64,000 bases of DNA, taken from Myxococcales bacterium. Lineage in GTDB: Bacteria; Myxococcota_A; Polyangia; Polyangiales; Polyangiaceae. Every line of letters starts with the position of its first letter. Positions within the stretch are counted from its first letter, which is position 1. Below are positions 25,426 to 34,262 of this stretch, in pieces. The stretch is taken from positions 62,001 to 126,000 of the forward strand of contig JADKKK010000008.1 in the NCBI GenBank assembly GCA_016720545.1, read 5' to 3'. The notes under the pieces were generated by a model. It had not been told where the DNA came from and did not search any database. It saw nothing but the letters and a program-made list of their open reading frames with translations. The position numbers and the translations under genes are program-made.

Positions 25426-26214
25426 TCACGCGTCCCGGAGGAACACCTCGAGCGGCACGACCGGCATGCGCTCCGCCTCGAGTCGGTCGAGCAGCGAGGG
25501 CAGCGCGCGCACTCCGGCGGGCTCGCGATCGCCCTGCTCCGCCGCGTCGTGGAGGAGCACGATCGCGCCGTCCTCTGCGCCGGGGAGCACGCGGCGCAGC
25601 ACGTCCGCCGGGGTGGTGCTCGCGAGCCCGTCGCGCGCGCGCACGCTCCACCCAACGACCGTGAGGTCGAGCTCGTCGACGACCCGCGCGATGATCGGGC
25701 TCGTGTGCCCGATCGGCGGCCGAAAGAGCCGCGGGCGCTCCCCCGTCATGGCCTCCAGCGCCGCGATGCCCTGCGTCAGATCGCGCCGCACCGCGCTCGC
25801 CGACCGCAGCGAGAAGAGGCGGTCGTGCGCGTACGAGTGCAGCCCCACCACGTGCCCGCGCGCCACGATCTCGCGCACGAGCTCGGGGTGCTGCTCGGCC
25901 TTTCGCGCGATGACGAAGAATGTACCCTGCACGGACTTCGCGTCGAGCGCGTCGAGCACCGCGCGGGTGTGGACCGGGTGCGGGCCGTCGTCGAACGTGA
26001 GCACAAGGCCGCGGGCGCCGCGCGGCCCACGGATCACCGCGTCCACGTACATCTGGAGACCGAGGAAGAGCACACCGAGCGTGGTGAGCGCACCGTACGT
26101 GAGGAGCAACCCGAGCAGCAGGCCGAGCGGGAGCGGCGCGCGCGCGAGGCTCCACACCGGCACGGCGAAGAGCCCTACGGTCGCGGCGAAGTAGGCCACC
26201 CGCGCCGGCGCCAT
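25426..26214 (-). CDS. Membrane-anchored polysaccharide deacetylase
   Basis: The protein has 262 residues. Two N-terminal membrane helices (about 5-22 and 30-52) precede a NodB-homology domain. TFDDGPHP holds the catalytic and metal Asp75-Asp76, HSYAHD is the metal-binding HxxxH, RPPIGHTSP corresponds to RPPYG, and LLHDA carries the last catalytic His. It would N-deacetylate peptidoglycan or an exopolysaccharide outside the cytoplasmic membrane. It lies three bases downstream of the next minus-strand membrane-protein gene. Confidence 0.9.
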   Translation of the reverse strand: MAPARVAYFAATVGLFAVPVWSLARAPLPLGLLLGLLLTYGALTTLGVLFLGLQMYVDAVIRGPRGARGLVLTFDDGPHPVHTRAVLDALDAKSVQGTFFVIARKAEQHPELVREIVARGHVVGLHSYAHDRLFSLRSASAVRRDLTQGIAALEAMTGERPRLFRPPIGHTSPIIARVVDELDLTVVGWSVRARDGLASTTPADVLRRVLPGAEDGAIVLLHDAAEQGDREPAGVRALPSLLDRLEAERMPVVPLEVFLRDA

Positions 26215-26217
26215 GGG

Positions 26218-26736
26218 CTAGCGCCGCTTCTTCGCCTGGGCGGGCTCGTCCTCGACCTCTTCCTCGGCGTCAACGTCGTCCGACGACGCCGCGACGCGCA
26301 CCTTGGCGCCGTCCTTCGCCTCGCCCTCCTTGGCCTCGTCGCCGGAGTTGTCGAGCTCGAAGAACCCGCCGAGCAGGCCGGCGATGAGCGGCAGGTACGC
26401 CGCGGGGAGATCGCCCAGGCTGCCCGAGCCCGCGCGGAGCGAGGTGAGATCGAGGCCGACGTGCACCCAGGTGCGCAAGACGAACATCATGCCGAGCGCG
26501 AGCAGCATCCCGAAGAACGCCTTGAGGCCCGCCTCGATGCGGCCCTCCGCCGCCCAGATGGGCTTGCCCGCGACCAGGCCGGTGAGCACGCCGGTGCCCG
26601 CGGCGGCGAGGTACGCCACGAAGGCGCCCGCGCCCGTGGTGACCGCCATGCCGAGCCCCTGCACGAGGATCGCGGCCACGATCGCGCCGGCGATTCCGCC
26701 TATGATCAGCCCAACGATGAGGCGCTTCAGGAACAT
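26218..26736 (-). CDS. Small integral membrane protein with acidic C-terminal tail
   Basis: The 172-residue protein is of unknown family. Four hydrophobic segments fill residues 1-115, with Gly-rich stretches (GLIIGGIAGAIVAAIL). The C-terminus is hydrophilic and charged (VDAEEEVEDEPAQAKKRR). It could start at ATG 26736 or GTG 26754. It sits between recD2 and the deacetylase on the same strand, with 84 nt and 3 nt spacing, so an operon is likely though the functional connection is not evident. Confidence 0.65.
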   Translation of the reverse strand: MFLKRLIVGLIIGGIAGAIVAAILVQGLGMAVTTGAGAFVAYLAAAGTGVLTGLVAGKPIWAAEGRIEAGLKAFFGMLLALGMMFVLRTWVHVGLDLTSLRAGSGSLGDLPAAYLPLIAGLLGGFFELDNSGDEAKEGEAKDGAKVRVAASSDDVDAEEEVEDEPAQAKKRR

Positions 26737-26820
26737 GGTTTTCTTGGCGCGCACGCGCGGAGAGGGCTCTCGTGGCGGGCAGCCCGTCCAGTGTACCGAA
26801 TCCCTCCAAAAGGTCTCGCT

Positions 26821-29019
26821 CTACCGCCGGGCTTCCTGCACGAGGCGCCGCCCGAGGCCCGCGCGGCGCTCCTCCCTCCACCGCTCGGGGGAGAGGGCGA
26901 GCCCGAGTGCGCGCGGCTCGGCGACCAGCACCACGAGGCGCCGACCCCGCGTGACCGCCGTGTACACGAGGTTCTTGGCCAACATCACGAAGTGCGACGA
27001 CGAGAGCGGCACGACCACCGCGGGGTACTCGCTGCCCTGCGATTTATGTATTGTACACGCATAGGCGAGCGTGAGATCGTCGAGGTGCGACAGCTCGTAC
27101 TCCACCTCGCGGTCCGGGTAGGTCACCACGAGGCCCGCGCCCTCGGGCAGGAGGCGATCGACGACCCCCATGTCGCCGTTGAACACGGCCTTGTCGTAGT
27201 CGTTCCGCAGCTGCATGACCTTGTCGCCCGCGCGGAAGGTGCGCCCGCGGCGCTCGAGCCCCGCCGAGCCCGCCGCGGGGGGCGGGTTCAGCGCGGCCTG
27301 GAGCACCTGGTTGAGCGCGAGCGCACCGAGCGGGCCGCGGTTCATGGGCGTGAGCACCTGGACGTCGCGCGTGGGGTCGAGGCCGAACTTCGCGGGGATG
27401 CGCCGCAGGACCAGCTCGCGCACGAGCTCCAGCGTGGTCTTCGCGTCCCGCGAGGCTATGACGAAGAAGTCGGACTCCTCGCCGCGCTTGGCGGACTCCG
27501 GCGCCTCGCCCTGGTTGATGGCGTGCGCCGCCAGCACGATCTTGCTCGTCGCGCTCTGACGAAAGATCTGGGTGAGGCGCACCACGGGCACGACGCCCGA
27601 CGCGATGACGTCGTAGAGCACGGCGCCGGGCCCTACGCTGGGGAGCTGATCCACGTCCCCGAGCAGCACGAGCCGGCGCCCGTCGGGCACCGCGCGGAGG
27701 AGCGCGTCGGCGAGGCGCACGTCCACCATGCTGGTCTCGTCGACGACGAAGGCGTCGCCCTCGAGCGGCGCGCGCTCGTCGCGCTTGAACTGGCCGGTCT
27801 TCGGGTCGACCTCGAGCAGCCTGTGCAGCGTGGTCGCCTCGCCGCCGGACGACTCGGCCATGCGCTTCGCCGCGCGCCCGGTCGGGGCCGCGAGCCGCAC
27901 GGTGAGGCGCGCCTCGCGGTACACCGCGAGGATGGCCCGGAGCAGCGTGGTCTTCCCCACCCCCGGACCGCCCGTGACGACGAGCACAGGTGAGCGCGCC
28001 GCGGCGGCGAGCGCCTCGCGCTGCTCCTCCGACAGGGGAACCCCCGCGCTCTTCTCGACGCGCGCGACCGCCTCGTCGGTGAGCACGAGCGGCCGCGCCG
28101 GCGCGCTGCGAGCGAGCGCCACGAAGCGCCGCGCGAGGCGGGCCTCGGCCTCGAACAGATCAATCAAGTATACGTTCTTGCTGTCATTTTCGCCGCGATC
28201 GACGACCACGTAGCCGGCCACCACGAGGGCGTGGAGCGCGCGCTCGAGCGCGTCGTCGTCGGTGCCGTCGAGGGCGCGGCGGCCGAGGTGCTCGCGGGCC
28301 GCCTCGAAGAGCGCGTCACTCACGGTGAACGTGTGACCGCGATCGGTCTCCTGCCGGAGCGTGTGTACGAGGCCGGCTTGGTGGCGGAGCGGTGCGTCGC
28401 GCGCGACCCCCACGGACGCGGCGATACGGTCGGCCGTCAGGAAGCCGATGCCGGCGACCTCGAGGGCGAGGCGATACGGCTCGTCGGCGACGATCTGCGC
28501 GGCGCGCGGCCCGTATCTCCGCACGATGCGCGCGGCGAGCGCGGGCGTCGCGCCGTGGGTCTGGAGGAACACCATCACGTCGTGGAGGGCGCGGTTGTCA
28601 CGCCACGCGTGGGCGATCGCCTCGACGCGGCGCTTGCCCAGCCCCGAGACCTCGTGGAGCCGCTCGGGGCTCTCGTCGAGCACGCGCAGAGTGGACGTGC
28701 CGAAGGCCTCGACGATGCGCTTCGCGTACGAGGGGCCGATGCCCTGCACGATCCCCGAGCCGAGGTACCGCTCGAGCCCGTCGAGGGTCTTCGGCTCGAG
28801 CACCGTGAGGCCGTCCGCGCGGAGCTGCTCGCCGTGGGTAGGGTCACGCTCGAACGAGCCGGTGACGCGCACGTCGGCGCCCGAATACACGCGCGGGAAC
28901 ACGCCGACCACCGTGACCGGCTCGGGTCGCTCCGCGACCGCGACGCGCACCACGCGAAAGCCTGTGGTCTCGCTCTCGAAGGTGACGCGAAGGACCTGGC
29001 CTTCGAGCGTGGCGGGCAT
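26821..29019 (-). CDS. recD2: RecD2-type ATP-dependent DNA helicase (SF1B)
   Basis: The protein has 732 residues, matching RecD2. The N-terminal OB-like domain is followed by helix-hairpin-helix repeats (LGSGIVQGIGPSYAKRIVEAFG, VSGLGKRRVEAIAHAW). Walker A TGGPGVGKTT, motif II FVVDETSMVD and motifs III-VI (LGDVDQLPSVG, TIHKSQGSEYPAV, YTAVTRGRRLVVLV) follow. It unwinds DNA 5' to 3' in repair and is independent of RecBC. ATG 29019 begins the family N-terminus (LEGQVLRVTFESETTGFRVV); the upstream extension is not conserved in character. Confidence 0.95.
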   Translation of the reverse strand: MPATLEGQVLRVTFESETTGFRVVRVAVAERPEPVTVVGVFPRVYSGADVRVTGSFERDPTHGEQLRADGLTVLEPKTLDGLERYLGSGIVQGIGPSYAKRIVEAFGTSTLRVLDESPERLHEVSGLGKRRVEAIAHAWRDNRALHDVMVFLQTHGATPALAARIVRRYGPRAAQIVADEPYRLALEVAGIGFLTADRIAASVGVARDAPLRHQAGLVHTLRQETDRGHTFTVSDALFEAAREHLGRRALDGTDDDALERALHALVVAGYVVVDRGENDSKNVYLIDLFEAEARLARRFVALARSAPARPLVLTDEAVARVEKSAGVPLSEEQREALAAAARSPVLVVTGGPGVGKTTLLRAILAVYREARLTVRLAAPTGRAAKRMAESSGGEATTLHRLLEVDPKTGQFKRDERAPLEGDAFVVDETSMVDVRLADALLRAVPDGRRLVLLGDVDQLPSVGPGAVLYDVIASGVVPVVRLTQIFRQSATSKIVLAAHAINQGEAPESAKRGEESDFFVIASRDAKTTLELVRELVLRRIPAKFGLDPTRDVQVLTPMNRGPLGALALNQVLQAALNPPPAAGSAGLERRGRTFRAGDKVMQLRNDYDKAVFNGDMGVVDRLLPEGAGLVVTYPDREVEYELSHLDDLTLAYACTIHKSQGSEYPAVVVPLSSSHFVMLAKNLVYTAVTRGRRLVVLVAEPRALGLALSPERWREERRAGLGRRLVQEARR

Positions 29020-29137
29020 GGGCGCACTGTGCACGACCGCGCGCGGCGAGGCCCGAAAAACGCGGCGCAGGCGGGACCGGCGGGGCGCGGCGCGGATATC
29101 GCTCGGCCGGGGGAGCGCGCTAGGGCAGACTCGGCGC

Positions 29138-29734
29138 ATGACCGACGAGCCGCTCGGCGCGCTCCACCAGCGCATCGCGGAGCTCGAGGCGTCGCTCTCC
29201 GAGGCTCGTCGGCGCGCGCACGACGGGCCCCGCGTTCTGGCGGCGACGCGCGGCCGCGTGAAGAAGCTGCAGAAGGAGGCGAGCGAGCTCGAGCGAGCGG
29301 TCACGCGCCGGCGACGCGCGGCCCACGCGCCGGTGCGCGTCCAGAACGGCGCCGCGCTCCTGCTCGCGCTCCTCGGCATCGCGGCCTTCGGCGTCGGGCT
29401 CGCGCTCCAGGTGCGCGTCGTGCGCGCGCCGCTCACCTGGGTCGAGACCACCTGCCGCGTGGTCGACGACGAGACCACCCTCGCCTACCCGGCGGCGCGC
29501 CCAAGCAGCTCGTTCCGCACCTCCGGGCCGCCCACCGATCGCCCGGTGCCCTGCTGGATCCCTCACGATCCCGTGGGGGACGGCCTGGGCAGGCTCCGCC
29601 GCCCGGCCTCGACGAGGCTGTCGCTCGCCGACAAGCTCCGCGGGCTGTTCTCGACCATGATGCTCCTCGGCCTCGGCAGCGCGGGCGGCGTCGGCTGGCT
29701 GTCGATTCGTAAGCCCGCGGAGGGCTCCGATTGA
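29138..29734 (+). CDS. Coiled-coil membrane protein, hypothetical
   Basis: The 198-residue protein has no recognised family. An N-terminal coiled coil (about residues 7-60, RIAELEASLSEARRRA, VKKLQKEASELERAV) is followed by a membrane helix (about 74-93), a loop with two cysteines (TTCRVV, VPCWIP) and a second hydrophobic stretch near 170-187. The extracytoplasmic loop may be disulfide-bonded. It ends in a TTGA overlap with the next gene of the same general layout. Confidence 0.65.
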   Translation: MTDEPLGALHQRIAELEASLSEARRRAHDGPRVLAATRGRVKKLQKEASELERAVTRRRRAAHAPVRVQNGAALLLALLGIAAFGVGLALQVRVVRAPLTWVETTCRVVDDETTLAYPAARPSSSFRTSGPPTDRPVPCWIPHDPVGDGLGRLRRPASTRLSLADKLRGLFSTMMLLGLGSAGGVGWLSIRKPAEGSD

Positions 29735-30114
29735 CCTACCGTGACGAAGAGCGGGCCGCGGAAGAGCGCGTCGAGCGGCTGGAGGCCGAGCTCGCCGAGG
29801 TGCGCGCCAGCACCGAGGGCGAGGACGAGGCGGCTCGCCTGGCCGAGGAGGTGCGCGCGCTCGAGGTGCGCGTGAGTGAGCTCCGCGCCGAGCTCAAGGA
29901 GCTCTCCGAGGCCCTCGGCGAGGGCGAGCACCCCATGCCTAGGCACGCCGTGGCAGGCGCCGTTCTCTCGGCGTTCTCGGCGTTCCTCGCGCTGTTCCTG
30001 CTCGCCGATCCGCGGGCGGTGTTCGTGGGCGTCCCGATCGGCGTGGTCGGCGTGCTGCTGGTCGCGCACGGGCTCTTCCAGACGTGGCGCGCCGGCGTCC
30101 GGGCGCGCGCGTGA
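29731..30114 (+). CDS. Coiled-coil membrane protein, hypothetical
   Basis: A 127-residue protein. A long coiled coil (about residues 5-65, ERVERLEAELAEVRAS, LEVRVSELRAELKELSE) precedes two membrane helices (about 72-92 and 95-113). It starts at TTG 29731, overlapping the upstream stop, so it depends on translational coupling. The shared plan with its neighbour suggests they interact through the coiled coils. Function unknown. Confidence 0.65.
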   Translation: MTYRDEERAAEERVERLEAELAEVRASTEGEDEAARLAEEVRALEVRVSELRAELKELSEALGEGEHPMPRHAVAGAVLSAFSAFLALFLLADPRAVFVGVPIGVVGVLLVAHGLFQTWRAGVRARA

Positions 30115-30168
30115 CGTACGTGCTTGCGTCGCGATAGCGGGCGCGCGCGCGCGCGGTACAGTGGCGCC

Positions 30169-32016
30169 ATGCGGATCGTCCTGCTCTACCCGCCCCCGTG
30201 GAAGCACCCCGCGGAGGGCGAGGCGGCCGTCACGCCGGTAGAGGGCGGCCCGCCAGCCGAGTACCGCCCCGGCGATCTCGACGCCGATTTCTACCAGATC
30301 CCCTACGGCCTGCTGGCGCTCGGCGCGGGCGCGACGCGCGCGGGGCATCAGGTAAAAACCCTCAACCTCTCGTCTTTTCCATGGAGCAACGTCGAGGCGC
30401 TGGTGACCGAGCTCGAGGCGGACGTGTGGGGCATGAGCTGCTGGACCGCGAACCGGCGCGGCGTGAAGCTCGTCGCCGAGGCGATCAAGCGCGCCCACCC
30501 GCGCGCCCACGTGGTCGTGGGCGGCCCCCACGCGACGCCGCTCGGGCCCGAGCTGCTCTCGAGCTACGGCGCGGTCGACACCGTGTGCGTGGGCGAGAGC
30601 GACGTCACGTTCCTCGAGCTCGTCGACGCCCTCGCGCGTGGCGAGGACCCGCGCGGCCTCGCGGGCACCGTGTACCGCGACCCCGAGGGCCGAGTGCACA
30701 CGGCGCCCGAGCGGCGCAACGTGCAGCACATCGACGAGCTCGCGTGCCCGCAGCGCGCGTACGCCACGCACATCTTGATGACCTCGCGAGGGTGCCCGTG
30801 GAGCTGCACCTTCTGCGGCGCCGAGTCGTCGTGGGGCCGCGGCTTCCGCGCCAACTCGCTCGACTACGTGGTGTCGGCGATGCAGGCGGCCGCAGAGAAA
30901 CTGCCGGTGAAGATGCTCCAGATCAAGGACGACACCTTCACCACGAACGAGAAGCGCGTGCTCGCCCTGTGCCGCGCCATGCGCGAGCGCGAGGTGTCGC
31001 TGTTGTGGAGCTGCGACACGCGGGTCGACGTACTCTCGGACGAGCTGCTCCGCGAGATGCGCCTCGCCGGGTGCGAGCGCATCTCGCTCGGCGTGGAGAG
31101 CGGCTCGCAAGCCATCCTCGACGGCATCGACAAGAAGATCACGGTCGAGGAGATCCTCGCGTCGACCCGGCTCGCGAAGAGCTACGGCCTCAAGGTGCGG
31201 TACTTCATGATGCTCGGCAACCGCGGCGAGACCCGCGCGACCTTCGCCGAGACCCTGCGTTTCCTGAAGCGCGCCTCGCCCCACGAGTACATCTTCGCGT
31301 GCCTCTCCATCTACCCCGGCACGCGCGACTTCCACGACGCCGAGCGCGCCGGGTGGCTCGACAGAAACGTGTACTTCACAGACACGTTTCAAGAGTACAA
31401 GGCGCCGTTCGACGCCGACGCCGAGACCCTGGAGACGCTGAACGCGTGGTTCGCGGAGCACAGCGGGCTTCAGGTGGGGCACCGCGACGGCGTGGCCGAG
31501 TACGAGGCCATCCTCGCGCGCCTCGGCGACCACCACGCCGCGCACATGGACCTCGGCGCGGCCTACTACGAGGCCGGCGAGCTCGACCTCGCCGAGCGCC
31601 ACGTCCGCCGGGCGCTCGAGCTCGGCTACCCGTGCCCTGGCCTCGCGTACAACCACCTCGCGTGCTTCGCGAAGGCGCGCGGCGACTTGGACGCGATGAT
31701 GGACCTGTTCTCGCGTGCGGCGAAGGAGGACCCGCAGCACTGGGTGCTCATCCAGAACGTGAACGCGGCCCGCGCGTGGTTCAAGGCACGAGGGCCCGAG
31801 CGCGGGCTCCCGCTCAGCCTCTCGGTGCGCCACGACTTCCAGCTCCTCGAGCGCACGGTGCAGCCGATGCTCCCAGGGCCGCTCCCCGAAGGCGTCACGC
31901 GGTGGGACGCGACCTCCCCCGAAGCGACCGAGGCGGCCCGGTACGTGAAGACGCCCGAGATGGAGGGCAGCCGCAAGCTCCTCGACGGCCGGCGGCTCAA
32001 GGTGCTCGACGGCTGA
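30169..32016 (+). CDS. B12-binding domain radical SAM protein with TPR-like C-terminus
   Basis: The protein has 615 residues. The N-terminal 180 residues form a cobalamin-binding-like Rossmann domain (VVVGGPHATPLG). The radical SAM cluster motif CxxxCxxC is at Cys209-Cys213-Cys216 (SRGCPWSCTFCG), followed by the core barrel (SLGVESGSQAILDGIDKK). The last 180 residues contain TPR-like helices (HHAAHMDLGAAYYEAGELD). Members of this class methylate or rearrange unreactive carbons in lipids or natural products. No biosynthetic cluster surrounds it, so the substrate is unknown. Confidence 0.9.
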   Translation: MRIVLLYPPPWKHPAEGEAAVTPVEGGPPAEYRPGDLDADFYQIPYGLLALGAGATRAGHQVKTLNLSSFPWSNVEALVTELEADVWGMSCWTANRRGVKLVAEAIKRAHPRAHVVVGGPHATPLGPELLSSYGAVDTVCVGESDVTFLELVDALARGEDPRGLAGTVYRDPEGRVHTAPERRNVQHIDELACPQRAYATHILMTSRGCPWSCTFCGAESSWGRGFRANSLDYVVSAMQAAAEKLPVKMLQIKDDTFTTNEKRVLALCRAMREREVSLLWSCDTRVDVLSDELLREMRLAGCERISLGVESGSQAILDGIDKKITVEEILASTRLAKSYGLKVRYFMMLGNRGETRATFAETLRFLKRASPHEYIFACLSIYPGTRDFHDAERAGWLDRNVYFTDTFQEYKAPFDADAETLETLNAWFAEHSGLQVGHRDGVAEYEAILARLGDHHAAHMDLGAAYYEAGELDLAERHVRRALELGYPCPGLAYNHLACFAKARGDLDAMMDLFSRAAKEDPQHWVLIQNVNAARAWFKARGPERGLPLSLSVRHDFQLLERTVQPMLPGPLPEGVTRWDATSPEATEAARYVKTPEMEGSRKLLDGRRLKVLDG

Positions 32017-32059
32017 CCACGCGCTCGACCACCGCGCGGCCCCGGCGAGGCCGGCGGGT

Positions 32060-32087
32060 TGCCTTTCCCGGCCAGGAAAGCTAGCTT
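32060..32087 (+). promoter_or_regulatory. Possible promoter of the tRNA gene
   Basis: TTGCCT (32060-32065) and TAGCTT (32082-32087) are spaced by 16 bp and end 10 nt before the tRNA. A small inverted repeat CTTTCC/GGAAAG (32063-32080) overlaps the site and could instead end the upstream transcript. Confidence 0.3.
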
Positions 32088-32097
32088 CCCCGCGTTC

Positions 32098-32168
32098 TCC
32101 GGCGTCGTCTAATGGCAGGACAGCGGATTTTGATTCCGCTTATCGTGGTTCGAATCCACGCGCTGGAA
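32098..32168 (+). tRNA. tRNA-Gln (anticodon TTG)
   Basis: A 71-nt cloverleaf is readable. The acceptor stem pairs TCCGGCG with CGCTGGA (one G-T pair), the D arm is GTC/GAC, and the anticodon stem GCGGA/TCCGC surrounds loop TTTTGAT with anticodon TTG. The T arm is CGTGG-TTCGAAT-CCACG. The weak U1-A72 first pair is typical of glutamine tRNAs. The CCA end is not encoded. It lies 81 nt after the radical SAM gene. Confidence 0.95.
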
Positions 32169-32359
32169 CTGAGAAGGGTTACGGGGGGTTGGGGGTGGTT
32201 TCGGCGGCGGGCTCACGCTGCGCCCGGCGAGCCGACGAAGGAAGGCGGGGAGCATGCCACCGACCGCGGCGAGGGTGGCAGGAGGGTGGCAGGCGGGGAA
32301 CGGACGATCCAGCCGAACTGAGCCCTTGGCCGCTGCGCGCGCCCTATAGTGCGAGCAAC

Positions 32360-32917
32360 GTGGGCCACTGCTGGGCCCTCACGGGGCACTACCAGCGCAA
32401 CGGCGGCGAGGTGGCGCACGTCGACCTCTCGTCGAAGATTCCCTCGAGCGGCGACGCGACCGGCACGGTCGACGGACGCATCCCGCTCACCGAAGGCGGA
32501 GATCTCGCGGTGTGGTTCGAGGTCACGAGCCTCGGCGGGTGCCAGGCGTACGCCTCGCAGTACTCCCAGAACTACCACGTGAAGGTCTCGGGCCCGCACC
32601 CGGGCAGCGACGCCACCCTGGTGTTTCGCGCGAACGGCGAGGTCGAGGCGAAGGGCGAGCTCCACGCCGGCGGAAAGGTGTCCGTGCGCGCTGAGGACGC
32701 GCGCCTGCCGAAGTGCAGGGACTCGCGCGCCGGCGCTCAGGCCTGGGCGGTGCGAGGAAGCGCGCAGCTGAACGGCGGCGCGATCCAGACCTTCGACACC
32801 GGCCGCGCGGTCGACGCGAAAGGGACACGCGAAGCGGTCGACGCCATCGACGTCTTCGGCTGCAGCGAGTACGATTCGCAGGGCGCGAAGAACTACCGCT
32901 TCCGCGTCGGGAACTAG
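32360..32917 (+). CDS. Hypothetical protein, possibly N-terminally truncated
   Basis: The 185-residue frame has no recognised domain. It is soluble-looking, beta-rich and has five cysteines, one pair being in similar GC(Q/S) contexts (GGCQAYASQYSQNYHVKV and FGCSEYDSQGAKNYRFRV). These two Cys-Y-S-Q-NY blocks suggest an internal duplication. No signal peptide or good ribosome-binding site precedes the GTG at 32360, and a TATAGT lies only 9 nt upstream, so the gene may have lost its 5' end. The preceding 32169-32359 shows no gene. Confidence 0.45.
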   Translation: MGHCWALTGHYQRNGGEVAHVDLSSKIPSSGDATGTVDGRIPLTEGGDLAVWFEVTSLGGCQAYASQYSQNYHVKVSGPHPGSDATLVFRANGEVEAKGELHAGGKVSVRAEDARLPKCRDSRAGAQAWAVRGSAQLNGGAIQTFDTGRAVDAKGTREAVDAIDVFGCSEYDSQGAKNYRFRVGN

Positions 32918-33005
32918 AGCGCCGAACCGCTTGATGACCGAGGATTTTCGCCGAGTCCGAGTTGCGAGCCGTGCGAGGCGCGACGACGAGTCCTACTGCT
33001 GCTAG

Positions 33006-33305
33006 CTAGTCTCCTGGAAGCGTGATCCCTTCCAGAAGTCGCGCGGCTCGGCCTTTCGCCACAAGGGAGCGAGGGGGTGTCCCGTTTTCGGCGGCGGTGG
33101 GAGGATACTCATGTTCGAGGGTCGGCGTTCTCGCGCGGTCGCCCCCGAAACCACAGTCCCCTGAGCGCAAAGCGCCGCCTCCACCGCGCGGAACGACGTC
33201 CGAGTTGAGGACGGGCCCGCCGCCGCCGAAAACGGGGCACCCCATCGCTCCTCGGCATGACACCGAAGACCGGACTTCTGATACGAACCACGACTCCAGG
33301 GGACT
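33006..33305. mobile_element. MITE-like 300-bp inverted-repeat element, copy 2
   Basis: This is the second copy of the element at 17067-17368, in the same orientation, with about eight differences over 300 bp. The left end is CTAGTCTCCTGGA and the right end TCCAGGGGACT, so the terminal repeats have begun to diverge. The internal inverted repeat with GTTTTCGGCGGCGG is conserved. GCTGCTA lies just before both copies. It is flanked by a hypothetical gene and a lipoprotein gene, in an intergenic stretch (32918-33367) with no other coding content. Confidence 0.8.
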
Positions 33306-33319
33306 CGCCTTCCCTGCCC

Positions 33320-33354
33320 TGTAGCAAGCGCTACACCTACGCCGCCCTTGCGGC
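33320..33354. promoter_or_regulatory. Two small perfect inverted repeats upstream of a lipoprotein gene
   Basis: TGTAGC-AAGC-GCTACA (33320-33335) and GCCGC-CCTT-GCGGC (33341-33354) lie between the element's right end and the ATG at 33368. They could be an operator plus a leader hairpin. Confidence 0.35.
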
Positions 33355-33367
33355 TAGGCTGACCGCT

Positions 33368-34255
33368 ATGCGCTTTCGCCTCCTCCGCGTGCCCGCGTGG
33401 CTCGGCCTCGTCGCCTCGCTCTCGATCGCCGCGTGCAGCGGCGAAGACGTCGTCACCACGGAGGCCGACGCGACCGCCGCGCGCGACGCCGGGCCGCGCG
33501 ATGCCGCTCCGGCCGATCCCGACGGCGCCCCCGCCACCGACGCGGCCCCCGCGCCGGACGGCGCGCCCCCGCGCCCCGACTCCGGCCCCGACGCCGGGGT
33601 GACGTACGCGGGCCTCGGCGCGCTGAGCGGCGCCTGCGGGCTCGTGCGGGGCGAGGTGGGCAAGGCCACCCCGTCGTTCCTGAGCAACACCATCTCCTTT
33701 GCGGCGGGCCAGGTCTTCGACAAGGCGTTCCTCTCCGACGGGGGCGACACCGTCTTCGACGACCCGAACGCAGGGGGTAGCTCGAAGGAGTCCGAGGTGA
33801 TGAGCTTCGAGATCCTCCACCACTGCGACGGCGCGAAGCTGCTCAAGACCGAGACGCAGATCGTGTACGGCCCGCCCCCCGACGGCGGCCAGGCGAGCAT
33901 CACGGATCTGCTCGTCGAGATCGGCGGCAAGAAGGTGGGGGTCAACCCGCTGCGCGTCTACAAGCCGTCGAACCAGCCGCAGCCCACCGAAGCCGAGATC
34001 AAGACGTCGCTCGAGAGGAAGCTCGAGAACATCAAGGCCTCGACCGCGCGGGTCACGCCAGCCGACAAGTGGGTCAAGCAGGTCATGCACGTGATGACCG
34101 CCACGCAGGCGAACGCGGACGCGGTGGCGCGCATCGTGCCCACCATCGGGGCCGACACCCGCGCCGACACCATCATCCTGCTCACGCGCTCGGTCGGCGG
34201 CGGCTTCCTCTACTGCGGCGTCGCGCGCGCCCCGCTCGGCCAAGAGTGCCCGTGA
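33368..34255 (+). CDS. Hypothetical lipoprotein with Asp/Ala/Pro linker
   Basis: The protein has 295 residues, with a signal peptide ending in SIAAC (Cys23). A low-complexity linker (residues 36-80, repeating DAxP and DGAP) follows, typical of Myxococcota lipoproteins. The globular part (about 80-295) has four cysteines (SGACGL, HHCDGA, LYCGVA, QECP) and no family I recognise. The ATG at 33368 begins a standard signal; the open frame upstream runs into the mobile-like element. Likely outer-membrane attached. Confidence 0.75.
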   Translation: MRFRLLRVPAWLGLVASLSIAACSGEDVVTTEADATAARDAGPRDAAPADPDGAPATDAAPAPDGAPPRPDSGPDAGVTYAGLGALSGACGLVRGEVGKATPSFLSNTISFAAGQVFDKAFLSDGGDTVFDDPNAGGSSKESEVMSFEILHHCDGAKLLKTETQIVYGPPPDGGQASITDLLVEIGGKKVGVNPLRVYKPSNQPQPTEAEIKTSLERKLENIKASTARVTPADKWVKQVMHVMTATQANADAVARIVPTIGADTRADTIILLTRSVGGGFLYCGVARAPLGQECP

Positions 34256-34262
34256 GGCTCCG

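Noticed and set aside
32098..33305. Genomic island integrated at tRNA-Gln
   Set aside because: No integrase and no repeat of the tRNA 3' end was found downstream within the window, so there is no support beyond proximity.
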